Origin: Clostridia bacterium
GTDB taxonomy: Bacteria; Bacillota; Clostridia; Christensenellales; UBA1242
DNA: 19,436 nucleotides
Reading direction: 5' to 3'
NCBI GenBank assembly: GCA_900767835.1
Contig: CAAGAO010000019.1
Span: forward strand, 1 to 19,436
Within the stretch, counting starts at the first letter, position 1. The number at the start of each line of letters is the position of its first letter. Position numbers and translations under genes: made by a program. Below the pieces are notes generated by a model. It saw nothing but the letters and a program-made list of their open reading frames with translations, ran no database searches and had not been told where the DNA came from. This document shows positions 8,242 through 14,853 of the stretch, piece after piece.

Positions 8242-8460
8242 TTAAGCGTGAACGCATACAAATATTGTAAAACCAATCATAATACCAGTAAAAATAAATT
8301 GCAATATTTTAAAAACTGGTTTTTTAGCGTTTACATGTGTTTTTATAATTTGAACTAAACACATTAAATCAATCATTATTAACAAACCAATAATTAATAC
8401 TTTTAAAGTAGTATCTAAGTTGTTAATGAATGTGATTATATTGTTAAAAAACACTTTCAT
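8242..8460 (-). CDS. Small two-helix membrane protein, unknown function
   Basis: A 72-residue protein starting at ATG 8458-8460, directly after AAAGGTGAATTT. An in-frame ATG seven codons earlier lacks a ribosome site. It has two membrane segments (about residues 20-40 and 50-70), a short basic loop (HVNAKKP) and almost no soluble part. I do not recognise a family. It is the first gene of a transcript with secG, driven by a near-consensus promoter (8568-8596). That suggests a membrane-related role, but this is only inference from position. Confidence 0.7.
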   Translation of the reverse strand: MKVFFNNIITFINNLDTTLKVLIIGLLIMIDLMCLVQIIKTHVNAKKPVFKILQFIFTGIMIGFTIFVCVHA

Positions 8461-8567
8461 AAATTCACCTTTGTTTTGCAAATTTTTAGCCCTAAAATAA
8501 AGGACTTTGTTTTAATTTGTGTTATATGTATAAAAACAACAAACTTAAACACAATTATTACCTTTGT

Positions 8568-8596
8568 ATTTTAACTTGTTTAAAAGGCATTGTCAA
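8568..8596 (-). promoter_or_regulatory. Sigma-A promoter for the small membrane protein and secG
   Basis: A perfect TTGACA (8591-8596) and TAAAAT (8568-8573) with a 17-bp spacer on the minus strand. The resulting leader is about 100 nt with only a weak imperfect hairpin near 8487-8510. Confidence 0.8.
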
Positions 8597-8633
8597 GACT
8601 TTGGTGAAATAAATGTTTTTTATAAGTAAAGTT

Positions 8634-8834
8634 TTACTTATTTTCTTCGTTTAGTTTTTTAACTAAAAAGTCTACATCTATATCGTGTACTTCGGCTGCT
8701 TCTTCCAAAGTTTCGCCTAAGGCACAAGGACACGAAAAGCAATGCATTCCAAAACCCATTAAAACATCTTTTAGTTTTTCGTTGGTTTTTAATACATCGG
8801 CTATTGTCATATCTTTTTTAATTTCTTTTTTCAT
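8634..8834 (-). CDS. DUF1858 domain protein (hybrid-cluster-associated redox disulfide type)
   Basis: A 66-residue protein of the DUF1858 / TIGR03980 type. It opens with 'DMTIADVLKTNEKLKDVLMGFGMHCFSCPCALGETLEEAA'. The CFSCPC cysteine cluster is the expected redox or ligand site, followed by a helical tail. Members are found alone or fused to redox enzymes in anaerobes, and the biochemical role is unsettled. AGGAG lies 5 bases before the ATG, and the start is 9 bases from the stop of the SPFH gene, so the two form one operon. Confidence 0.88.
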   Translation of the reverse strand: MKKEIKKDMTIADVLKTNEKLKDVLMGFGMHCFSCPCALGETLEEAAEVHDIDVDFLVKKLNEENK

Positions 8835-8842
8835 ATATTCTC

Positions 8843-10141
8843 CTATTCGTCATCACCATAAAACTGTTCGCCACACAAGATGCAATGGTCGGCATTTATA
8901 TCATTTTCGCCACCACAACGCAAACATCTTTTGGTTTTAGGTTTCTCATTATCATACAACTTGTCTAAATTTAAGTCAACAAAAGTACGCTCTTTTGGTT
9001 TATTTTCTTCGTTTTTTACACGATTTTTTATTTCTTCAGTATCAAAATTATTTTCTTTAGAAATTACAAAGTTACCAAAAGGCACATATGACTCTTGCAA
9101 ATTTTCTTGATTGTTTGCATCTTGACTTATTTGCTTATCGTCTTGAAATTCTTGATTTGTCTTTGGTTCTTCTTTTGTTTCATTTTGTAACTTTTGTAGT
9201 CTTTCTCTTTCTTGCAATTCTTCTTTAGTATATATCATACTTAAGTTTTCATCTTGAAAAGCCTTTAACTCGTCTGCAAAACTTTGCTCGCTAAGAACAT
9301 TTTGATTTTCTTCTTCACTTTCGTTATTTAAAAGTTCTTTGCCTTGTTCGGTTTTGTCGCCATCTTCTTGATTTGTTGAACTAGAGTTAGTATTTGCCTG
9401 TTCGGCTTCATTTATTCTACCTTGCTTTATGGCTTGTTGGTTTGCTATATTCTTGTCGCTTTCTTCTTGATATTCTTTAGGTAATTTATATTTATATATC
9501 TCAACATCAACAATTTCAAGCCCAGCAACTGTAAACAATTTACCTATGGCAATTTTCAACTTTTCGGCAATAATTGGACTATTTGCAACAACATCGGTAA
9601 GCATAAAGTTATTACGCTCTAAAACCGACACAACTAGGTCATCAACCCAACCAGCAACAATATCTTCTGCTTCGCCCGTTTTTATGTAGTCGTACTCGTT
9701 TAAAAGTGATTGCATAAACTCGTGAGTGTTCACCACTTTATAAGTATACATACCGTAAACACTTGCTTTAAACAAGCCATATGCACGAGTGCCCATTTCT
9801 ACCTTGCGATAGGTTTTAAACTTGCCCGCTCTTAGACCTTTATCAACAAAATAGCATTCGCAAGTGAAAGAATCTTTTTGTTTGCCGTTCTCTATTTTAT
9901 CTATTCCGTACTTACGGCAAGAATATGGTAAATTAGCATAGGAGAAAAAATGTTCGCCTTCTGTAAATTTATCTAACACTTTACCGCGTTTGCCTATAAC
10001 AAATTCATATCCGTTTGGAACATTTAACTTTCCGTTTATTTTTAATGTTGCATTATGCCCTAAATAGTTGGTGACTAAATATTGTAACTCACCTTCCTTT
10101 GGGTTAATGTCACCTTTATTTTTCTTGAAAAATAATCCCAT
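8843..10141 (-). CDS. SPFH/YdjI-like protein with C-terminal zinc ribbon
   Basis: A 432-residue protein. Residues 1-240 read like an SPFH/band-7 domain of the YdjI or 'virion core protein-like' branch, with beta-rich 'GKLNVPNGYEFVIGKRGKV' near the start and an alternating 'AGLEIVDVEIYKYKLPKEY' at the end. Residues 240-400 form a low-complexity Gln/Glu/Asn-rich linker. The last 30 residues hold a zinc ribbon, Cys406-X2-Cys409 and Cys420-X2-Cys423. No membrane segment is visible. SPFH proteins form scaffolds at membranes, and YdjI of B. subtilis is a membrane-stress-associated relative, so a similar scaffold role is inferred. GAGG precedes the ATG. It is the first gene of the operon with the DUF1858 gene. 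Confidence 0.8.
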   Translation of the reverse strand: MGLFFKKNKGDINPKEGELQYLVTNYLGHNATLKINGKLNVPNGYEFVIGKRGKVLDKFTEGEHFFSYANLPYSCRKYGIDKIENGKQKDSFTCECYFVDKGLRAGKFKTYRKVEMGTRAYGLFKASVYGMYTYKVVNTHEFMQSLLNEYDYIKTGEAEDIVAGWVDDLVVSVLERNNFMLTDVVANSPIIAEKLKIAIGKLFTVAGLEIVDVEIYKYKLPKEYQEESDKNIANQQAIKQGRINEAEQANTNSSSTNQEDGDKTEQGKELLNNESEEENQNVLSEQSFADELKAFQDENLSMIYTKEELQERERLQKLQNETKEEPKTNQEFQDDKQISQDANNQENLQESYVPFGNFVISKENNFDTEEIKNRVKNEENKPKERTFVDLNLDKLYDNEKPKTKRCLRCGGENDINADHCILCGEQFYGDDE

Positions 10142-10158
10142 ATTACCTCGCTTTTATT

Positions 10159-10187
10159 ATTTTTTCATAAACAAAATAAAAAGTCAA
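10159..10187 (-). promoter_or_regulatory. Possible promoter for the SPFH-DUF1858 operon
   Basis: TTGACT (10182-10187) is good. The matching -10 at 17 bp (AAAAAT, 10159-10164) is weak and lies only 18 bp before the start codon. Confidence 0.35.
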
Positions 10188-10410
10188 TTTATTTAATATT
10201 TTATGCGATATATTTTTTAAAAAGTATTTAATGTTTAGTTTAAATAATTGAATATAGCAATATTTATTTGCGACAATTCGGAGTATTTTATAAGGTAGGG
10301 AAAGTTTGTGATTATCTAAATTTGTTATAGATATGAATGCTTATTATATGGTTAAAAAAGTATTTAAAGTATTTATTTCTTGTTTTAACTAATGGACTAA
10401 CAATTTAAAA

Positions 10411-10440
10411 TTGGTAGTATTTTGTATAAAAAATTATAAT
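10411..10440 (+). promoter_or_regulatory. Promoter for the small basic protein
   Basis: TTGGTA (10411-10416) and a perfect TATAAT (10435-10440), 18-bp spacer, about 60 bp upstream of the ATG. A near-palindrome TTTTGTATAAAA (10421-10432) sits in the spacer. It differs by one base from the palindromes near 16.47 kb. Confidence 0.5.
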
Positions 10441-10501
10441 TTACACAATATAACTATGTAAGGAATATCAATTCTTTGCAAGATAATGGGAGGTGGAAAA
10501 T

Positions 10502-10642
10502 ATGTTTGGTAGAAGTAAAAAGTCTAATGAAACACAAAAAACACAAAATTGTTCAAATAGTGGTTCATCTAGAACAACCAAAGATAGTGCTAAATCATCA
10601 AGAAAGAGCACATCAAGAAGTTCTAAAAGTTCTTCTAAATAA
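10502..10642 (+). CDS. Small basic Ser/Lys/Arg-rich protein, 46 residues, unknown
   Basis: ATG 10502-10504 follows GGGAGGTGG at ideal spacing, and a strong hairpin terminator follows the stop by 18 bases. A tight transcription unit like this supports a real gene despite its size. The protein begins 'MFGRSKKSNETQKTQ' and the rest is mainly Ser, Lys, Arg and Thr, ending in SSKSSSK. It has no membrane helix, no cysteine pair and no fold I recognise, and is probably disordered. A nucleic-acid-binding or spore-associated role is conceivable from the charge alone, but the sequence does not show it. The opposite-strand frame across it (10468-10677) is a mirror of this composition and was left out. 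Confidence 0.7.
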   Translation: MFGRSKKSNETQKTQNCSNSGSSRTTKDSAKSSRKSTSRSSKSSSK

Positions 10643-10660
10643 CTAAAGGTTTTCTGTCTA

Positions 10661-10704
10661 AAAAGCCCGTATGACAAAGAATATTTTTGTCATACGGGCT
10701 TTTT
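10661..10704. terminator. Strong bidirectional terminator
   Basis: A perfect 18-bp stem (10661-10678 with 10687-10704, loop of 8) with a GCCCGTATGAC core and T-runs on both exits. It ends the small basic gene on the plus strand. On the minus strand it is the first hairpin after the DUF285 surface protein, about 160 bases past its stop. Confidence 0.95.
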
Positions 10705-10862
10705 ATAAATTAGAATTTGTGTTATGTGCTGTTAAAATTTAAACAATTCAAATTTTAAGTTATTAAACAAAAGCATTTTGATAAATCAAGGCACCTACAT
10801 ATATATAACAATAAAATGCTATATACAAACAATAAATTTTATATTAATTAAACAGTTTGTTG

Positions 10863-12977
10863 TTATTTTTCTGTCAAATATCCTGGATTAGATGTTCCCC
10901 CATCAACTTTTGCATAGGTTTTGTCGGTTTTATTAGAGTTATATGTTGTGCCAGCACCTCCAACTAATTTTGTGCAATCATAGAACATACTTCCTGATGA
11001 TGTAACATTAGTAGTATTCCAATTTGCTCCAACATAAATTGTTGCAAGTATCCCGCAAGATTTGAACATATAATACATACTTGTTACACTGCTTGTGTTG
11101 AAATTGCTTAAATCTAGGCTGGTGAGTGCACTGCAAGATACGAACATCCAATTCATACTTGTTACACTGCTTGTGTCAAACTTGCTTACATCTAGGCTGG
11201 TTAGTCCACTGCAAGAATAGAACATACTACTCATATCTGTTACTTTGCTCGTGTCAAATTTGCTTAAATCTAGGCTGGTAAGTCCACTGCAAGAATAGAA
11301 CATCTCACTCATATTTGTTACACTGCTTGTTTTGAAGTTGCTTACATCTAGGCTTGTGAGTCCACTGCAAGATTTGAACATACTACTCATATCTGTTACT
11401 TTGCTCGTGTCAAATTTGCTTACATCTAGGCTTGTGAGTCCACTGCAAGAAGAGAACATACTACTCATATCTGTTACTTTGCTTGTATTGAAATTGCTTA
11501 CATCTAGGCTGGTAAGTGCTTTGCAAGAAGAGAACATACCACTCATATTTGTTACATTGCTTGTATTGAAATTGCTTACATCTAGGCTGGTAGGTACACA
11601 GCAACCATAGAACATATACCACATACTTGTTACTTTGCTTGTGTCAAAATTGCTTACATCTAGGCTGGTGAGTTTAGTGCACTCAGAGAACATATGACTC
11701 ATATATTCTACTTTGCTTGTGTCAAAATTTCTAACATCTATACTGGTAAGTCCCCAGCAAGAAGAGAACATATCACTCATATTTGTTACGCTGCTTGTAT
11801 TGAAATTGCTTACATCTAGGCTGGTGAGTGCTCTGCAAATTGTGAACATACCACTCATATCTTTTGCTTTGCTTGTGTCAAAATTACTTACATCTAGGCT
11901 GGTGAGTGCTTCGCAAGATTGGAACATATAACTCATATCTGTTACATTGCTCGTGTCAAAATTGCTTACATCTAGGCTAGTGAGTGCACTGCAAGAAGAG
12001 AACATACAAATCATTTCTGTTACTTTGCTTGTATCAAAATTGCTTAAATCTAGACTAGTAAGTGCTTCGCAATTGTTGAACATAAAACGACACAATTGTG
12101 GGGCATAAATTCTTGCTGGAGAGTAAATAATTATTTCTTTGTTAGTAGAATTATAATATGCAACAGCATCTGTTACGCTTGTTGTTAAATTTCCTGCATT
12201 ACTTGTTTCATTTACTGCACCAACTGAAACAGTTTTGTAATTTTCACCATCTTTATCAAAACCATTCAATATGGTATCATTAATTTTATTAACAAAACTT
12301 ATCTTTTTTGCTGACGAAAATGCTGAAGTGTTAGAAGCCTTTATTTTATCTTTCCAGTTGGTTGCAAGATATGATGGTGCTTGTGATTTTGTAAAGTTCA
12401 AAAGAGTTGCATTTGATAAATTAATTGCGCTATCTAAACTTGTATACTCTCCATTAGAGGCTTTTAGTTGAAACTTAACGGTTAATGTAACTGAAGAACC
12501 ATCTTGTCCTTTTGGAGCAAGAGTTTCGCCATTGTTTGGTGCATAGATAAATATTCTATTGTCATTTATGCATTTTTGGTTTACTGTTACATCTACATAG
12601 TAGGCGGACTCGTTGGTTATTGTAAATGTAAAGACAATATCGTTTACTTCATGATATTTATCGGTGTTTAAATCGTCAAAAAATAATGCACCAACTTCCC
12701 AAGTATCTGCAGTTCCGTCAATTAGTTTACCTTTATTTGCACTTTCTTGATAGTTTAATGCTGGTGTTGTTACTGGGTCTAAGGCAACATTGTTTTCGTC
12801 CACTGCACCTGTAATTTTGCCTAATACTCTAACCTTGCAGTTATGTGCAGTAAAGCCTATTGTACCACTTACATTAAGGCTAGCGGTTTTTGCTGAATAT
12901 ACACCTATGGCTATGGCACATACACATAGACATACTATGGCTATATCTATTAACAAATTTAGTTTGCGTTTTTTCAT
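10863..12977 (-). CDS. DUF285 (BspA-type) repeat surface protein
   Basis: A 704-residue exported protein. Residues 1-6 are basic and 7-29 are hydrophobic. The segment 'GVYSAKTASLNVSGTIGFTA' after it resembles the start of exported CalY/TasA-like proteins with a SipW-type signal, although this is uncertain. Residues 30-305 form a beta-rich domain. Residues 306-670 are fourteen tandem DUF285 units of 26 residues with the pattern LTSLDVSNFDTS.VT.MS.MF.SC. The tail ends 'GGTSNPGYLTEK' with no LPXTG anchor. DUF285/BspA proteins are cell-surface or secreted and often act in adhesion, which is inferred here. The start ATG 12975-12977 follows AAAGGAG; an upstream ATG at 13040 lacks a ribosome site. 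The promoter region contains a G8 tract (see 13155-13181). Confidence 0.88.
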   Translation of the reverse strand: MKKRKLNLLIDIAIVCLCVCAIAIGVYSAKTASLNVSGTIGFTAHNCKVRVLGKITGAVDENNVALDPVTTPALNYQESANKGKLIDGTADTWEVGALFFDDLNTDKYHEVNDIVFTFTITNESAYYVDVTVNQKCINDNRIFIYAPNNGETLAPKGQDGSSVTLTVKFQLKASNGEYTSLDSAINLSNATLLNFTKSQAPSYLATNWKDKIKASNTSAFSSAKKISFVNKINDTILNGFDKDGENYKTVSVGAVNETSNAGNLTTSVTDAVAYYNSTNKEIIIYSPARIYAPQLCRFMFNNCEALTSLDLSNFDTSKVTEMICMFSSCSALTSLDVSNFDTSNVTDMSYMFQSCEALTSLDVSNFDTSKAKDMSGMFTICRALTSLDVSNFNTSSVTNMSDMFSSCWGLTSIDVRNFDTSKVEYMSHMFSECTKLTSLDVSNFDTSKVTSMWYMFYGCCVPTSLDVSNFNTSNVTNMSGMFSSCKALTSLDVSNFNTSKVTDMSSMFSSCSGLTSLDVSKFDTSKVTDMSSMFKSCSGLTSLDVSNFKTSSVTNMSEMFYSCSGLTSLDLSKFDTSKVTDMSSMFYSCSGLTSLDVSKFDTSSVTSMNWMFVSCSALTSLDLSNFNTSSVTSMYYMFKSCGILATIYVGANWNTTNVTSSGSMFYDCTKLVGGAGTTYNSNKTDKTYAKVDGGTSNPGYLTEK
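10968..12062 (-). repeat. Fourteen tandem 78-bp repeats coding DUF285 units
   Basis: In-frame direct repeats with a period of 78 bp (26 codons). The last unit is divergent and one codon longer. Units 8-12 are the most alike, for example the repeated 'KVTDMSSMF.SCSG'. Near-identical neighbours give substrates for unit gain or loss by recombination without breaking the frame. Confidence 0.92.
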
Positions 12978-13027
12978 AACTCTACACTCCTTTGTTGTTT
13001 TATCATATTTGCTGTATTTACTTATAT

Positions 13028-13056
13028 ATAATATCACCATTAATGATATATTGCAA
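13028..13056 (-). promoter_or_regulatory. Secondary promoter candidate for the DUF285 gene
   Basis: TTGCAA (13051-13056) and TATTAT (13028-13033) with a 17-bp spacer, about 50 bp before the start codon. It is weaker than the consensus boxes at 13155-13181. Confidence 0.4.
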
Positions 13057-13154
13057 ATTTTTTAACAAATATTGATAATAAATTTTGTTTACTACTCTTT
13101 TATGTATTTTGAGCAGTTTTCAGAAAAAATATATTAATTTTTTCTTTTTTTCTT

Positions 13155-13181
13155 ATTATAACTCCCCCCCCGCGTTGTCAA
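13155..13181 (-). promoter_or_regulatory. Consensus promoter with G8 tract in a 15-bp spacer (putative phase-variable)
   Basis: On the minus strand a perfect TTGACA (13176-13181) and a perfect TATAAT (13155-13160) flank a spacer of only 15 bp. That spacer contains eight consecutive G (C on the plus strand, 13164-13171). The boxes face the DUF285 gene, giving a leader of about 170 nt. A 17-bp spacer is optimal for sigma-A, so gain of two G would strengthen the promoter and loss would weaken it. In this AT-rich genome a G8 run is striking and is the only one in the window. Function is inferred. Confidence 0.65.
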
Positions 13182-13235
13182 ACGATTTTTACAAATTGTT
13201 AAAAAAAGTTTTGAAAAAGTTGAAAAAAAGTTATT

Positions 13236-13287
13236 TTTGGAAGAAAACACTTCACTTCGTTTGTGTTGTTCTTACGTTCCTAAAAAA
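13236..13287. repeat. Copy A of a terminator-trailing hairpin sequence
   Basis: Directly follows the T-run of the terminase terminator (minus direction). It begins AGGAACGTAAGAACAACAC and folds with the facing GTGTTTTCTT into a bulged stem (13241-13250 with 13263-13273). Copy B lies at 19193-19243 behind a different terminator. Confidence 0.6.
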
Positions 13288-13326
13288 TGGCGGTCAAATT
13301 TTGTACAAAATTTAACCGCTATTTTT
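13281..13326 (-). terminator. Terminator of the terminase gene
   Basis: A long stem from GCGGT (13290-13294) to ACCGC (13315-13319), built around the perfect 18-bp palindrome AAATTTTGTACAAAATTT (13296-13313), with T-runs on both exits. It starts about 20 bases after the terminase stop. Part of the stem may double as a protein-binding palindrome. Confidence 0.85.
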
Positions 13327-13340
13327 AGTTTTTAATGGTT

Positions 13341-14771
13341 TTAATTCTTATATTTTAATTTTCGCATTAATCTTTCTTTATCTTTTTGGACTAGGGTTTT
13401 TTGTTTTTGTGGTGGTTGATTTTCTGGTCTACTCATTATGTAATAGCGAAGTTCGTCCATTGCGTGGTCATCTTTTTTAATAGGGGCGTCATTATTTCCC
13501 CAAAAGTAGCCTTTTATTTCGCGAATCATATTTGGACAATTTTTAAAGATAAAAAGTTTTGACACTCCATTTGCGTTTTTTAAGTATGATTTAACTCTAT
13601 TTATGCCGGAATACAAATCTTTATTTACTTTTGGATTGACTAAAATGCCGTTATCATAAAAAAGTTCGCATACATTTTTAGGTGACGATAAAGTTCGTTG
13701 GTTGGCGGCACTATCTATTAATGCGGAGTACATACCATTTGATGCGGTATGCCAATTTAATCTTTTACAAATTTCTTTTATTTTATTTGCGTGATATTCC
13801 ACAGTTTGATTTGTTTCGTAATGTTCGGCTATTACATATATGTTATTATCATAATCAACGGCGTACCAATGTGCTGATAGTGGGTTGTTTAGTCCTGGGT
13901 CTATAGATATGTTATCATACCACTCTTGTGGCACATTAAATGGTTCTATTACATTTACGCTTTCATCAAATTCGCTATATACTTGCCCGCCACTGTTTAT
14001 AAATTTACCATATCTACGTGCTTCTAGTTCGCTTTGTGACAAAGTTGCAGTTAGGCTTTTTATTTCGCTTGGGCTTAAATATGGATTGTCTGCCCATTCC
14101 ATAAACTCGCACCAAACTTCTTCATCGTTGCCTTCGTTTAAATAAATTGTGTTATATACCCATGTTAGACCTTTAAGTGGAGTCATAGTGCCGTATATTT
14201 CGCCACATCTATCAAGTACACGCATTCGACATTCTTTATATATATCTTCGGGCGGTTCTTCGTCAAACCACACATAATCAAGTGATGTGCCTTGAAATTT
14301 ATCGCGTCCTTGGTCGCAACTTTTAAAACCTATTTTACTTTCGCCACCAAATACATTCAATATTGTGATATAGTCTATTACGCCATTTTGCGGGCTATCT
14401 TTTCTGCCTGAGAGCATAACTATTTCTTTTATCCAACTTTTACTCAAATAACTTAAAACTTTTTCTTGTGCCACATCTCTTTGGACTTGAGTTGAAAGTG
14501 ACACAACCCAAATTTGTACATCTTTTTTGTTTTGTCTATAAGGGTGTATGCCACGAGCAAGCCAAACTGTTTCAACGGCTCCGCATTCTGTTTTACCACT
14601 TCTATTGCCACCAAACACCCATCTATTTTTTTTGTTACACATATGAAATGCCAGTTGTTTTAAATGCTTAACCTTTCCTGTGTTATATTTTTTTAGTTTA
14701 TTGTTTACCATACTGCCCGTTTTAAGTGAGTTTATACCACTTATATCTTGCAATAAATTTTGTTTATTCAT
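13341..14771 (-). CDS. terL: Phage-type terminase large subunit (orphan)
   Basis: A 476-residue DNA-packaging motor protein. The ATPase half has Walker A 'GGNRSGKT' (54-61), Walker B 'LDYVWFDEE' (154-162) and coupling motif 'GTMTP' (194-198). The RNase H-like nuclease half has acidic residues at Asp291 ('SIDPG'), Asp353 ('LIDSA') and Asp434/435 with 'DDHAMDELRYY'. All key residues are present and the length is normal, so it is not a decayed gene. In phages it cuts concatemers and pumps DNA into the prohead. Here no portal, capsid, small terminase, integrase or tail gene is visible nearby. The ribosome site (AGAGGA) is about 14 bases from the ATG, and residue 21 is an alternative Met without a better site. 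It has its own terminator. Confidence 0.93.
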   Translation of the reverse strand: MNKQNLLQDISGINSLKTGSMVNNKLKKYNTGKVKHLKQLAFHMCNKKNRWVFGGNRSGKTECGAVETVWLARGIHPYRQNKKDVQIWVVSLSTQVQRDVAQEKVLSYLSKSWIKEIVMLSGRKDSPQNGVIDYITILNVFGGESKIGFKSCDQGRDKFQGTSLDYVWFDEEPPEDIYKECRMRVLDRCGEIYGTMTPLKGLTWVYNTIYLNEGNDEEVWCEFMEWADNPYLSPSEIKSLTATLSQSELEARRYGKFINSGGQVYSEFDESVNVIEPFNVPQEWYDNISIDPGLNNPLSAHWYAVDYDNNIYVIAEHYETNQTVEYHANKIKEICKRLNWHTASNGMYSALIDSAANQRTLSSPKNVCELFYDNGILVNPKVNKDLYSGINRVKSYLKNANGVSKLFIFKNCPNMIREIKGYFWGNNDAPIKKDDHAMDELRYYIMSRPENQPPQKQKTLVQKDKERLMRKLKYKN

Positions 14772-14838
14772 TTTCGTAAGTTTTTCCTCTTTTTTGTCTT
14801 ATTTCATCAAAATTGTATAAAACATATTTTTTTGTTTT

Positions 14839-14847
14839 TGTTATAAT
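14839..14847 (+). promoter_or_regulatory. Extended -10 promoter for a possibly leaderless mRNA
   Basis: TGTTATAAT is a full extended -10 element (TGn plus TATAAT at 14842-14847). The expected start point falls at 14851-14854, on or three bases before the GTG start codon. No good -35 lies at 17 bp, as is common for extended -10 promoters. Confidence 0.6.
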
Positions 14848-14853
14848 TTTGTT

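Larger units (their letters stand above)
10142..10501. other. 360-base divergent intergenic region
   Basis: This region separates the SPFH operon (minus) from the small basic protein gene (plus). It is AT-rich. Apart from the two promoter candidates given separately I see no reading frame, RNA gene or strong hairpin in it. Confidence 0.6.

Noticed and set aside
8622..8641. Perfect 9-bp inverted repeat over the DUF1858 stop codon
   Set aside because: On the gene's strand it is followed by A rather than T, and it is all weak pairs, so it is not a credible terminator.
10421..10432. TTTTGTATAAAA, one base from the operator candidates
   Set aside because: A single imperfect copy in AT-rich DNA; chance is likely, so it is only noted with the promoter.
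11332..11931. Two plus-strand frames with regular Leu/Ser repeats
   Set aside because: They are the antisense image of the 78-bp DUF285 repeats and have no ribosome sites.
10863..12062. CRISPR-like regular repetition
   Set aside because: The 78-bp period is in frame and codes for DUF285 units; there are no unique spacers and no cas genes.
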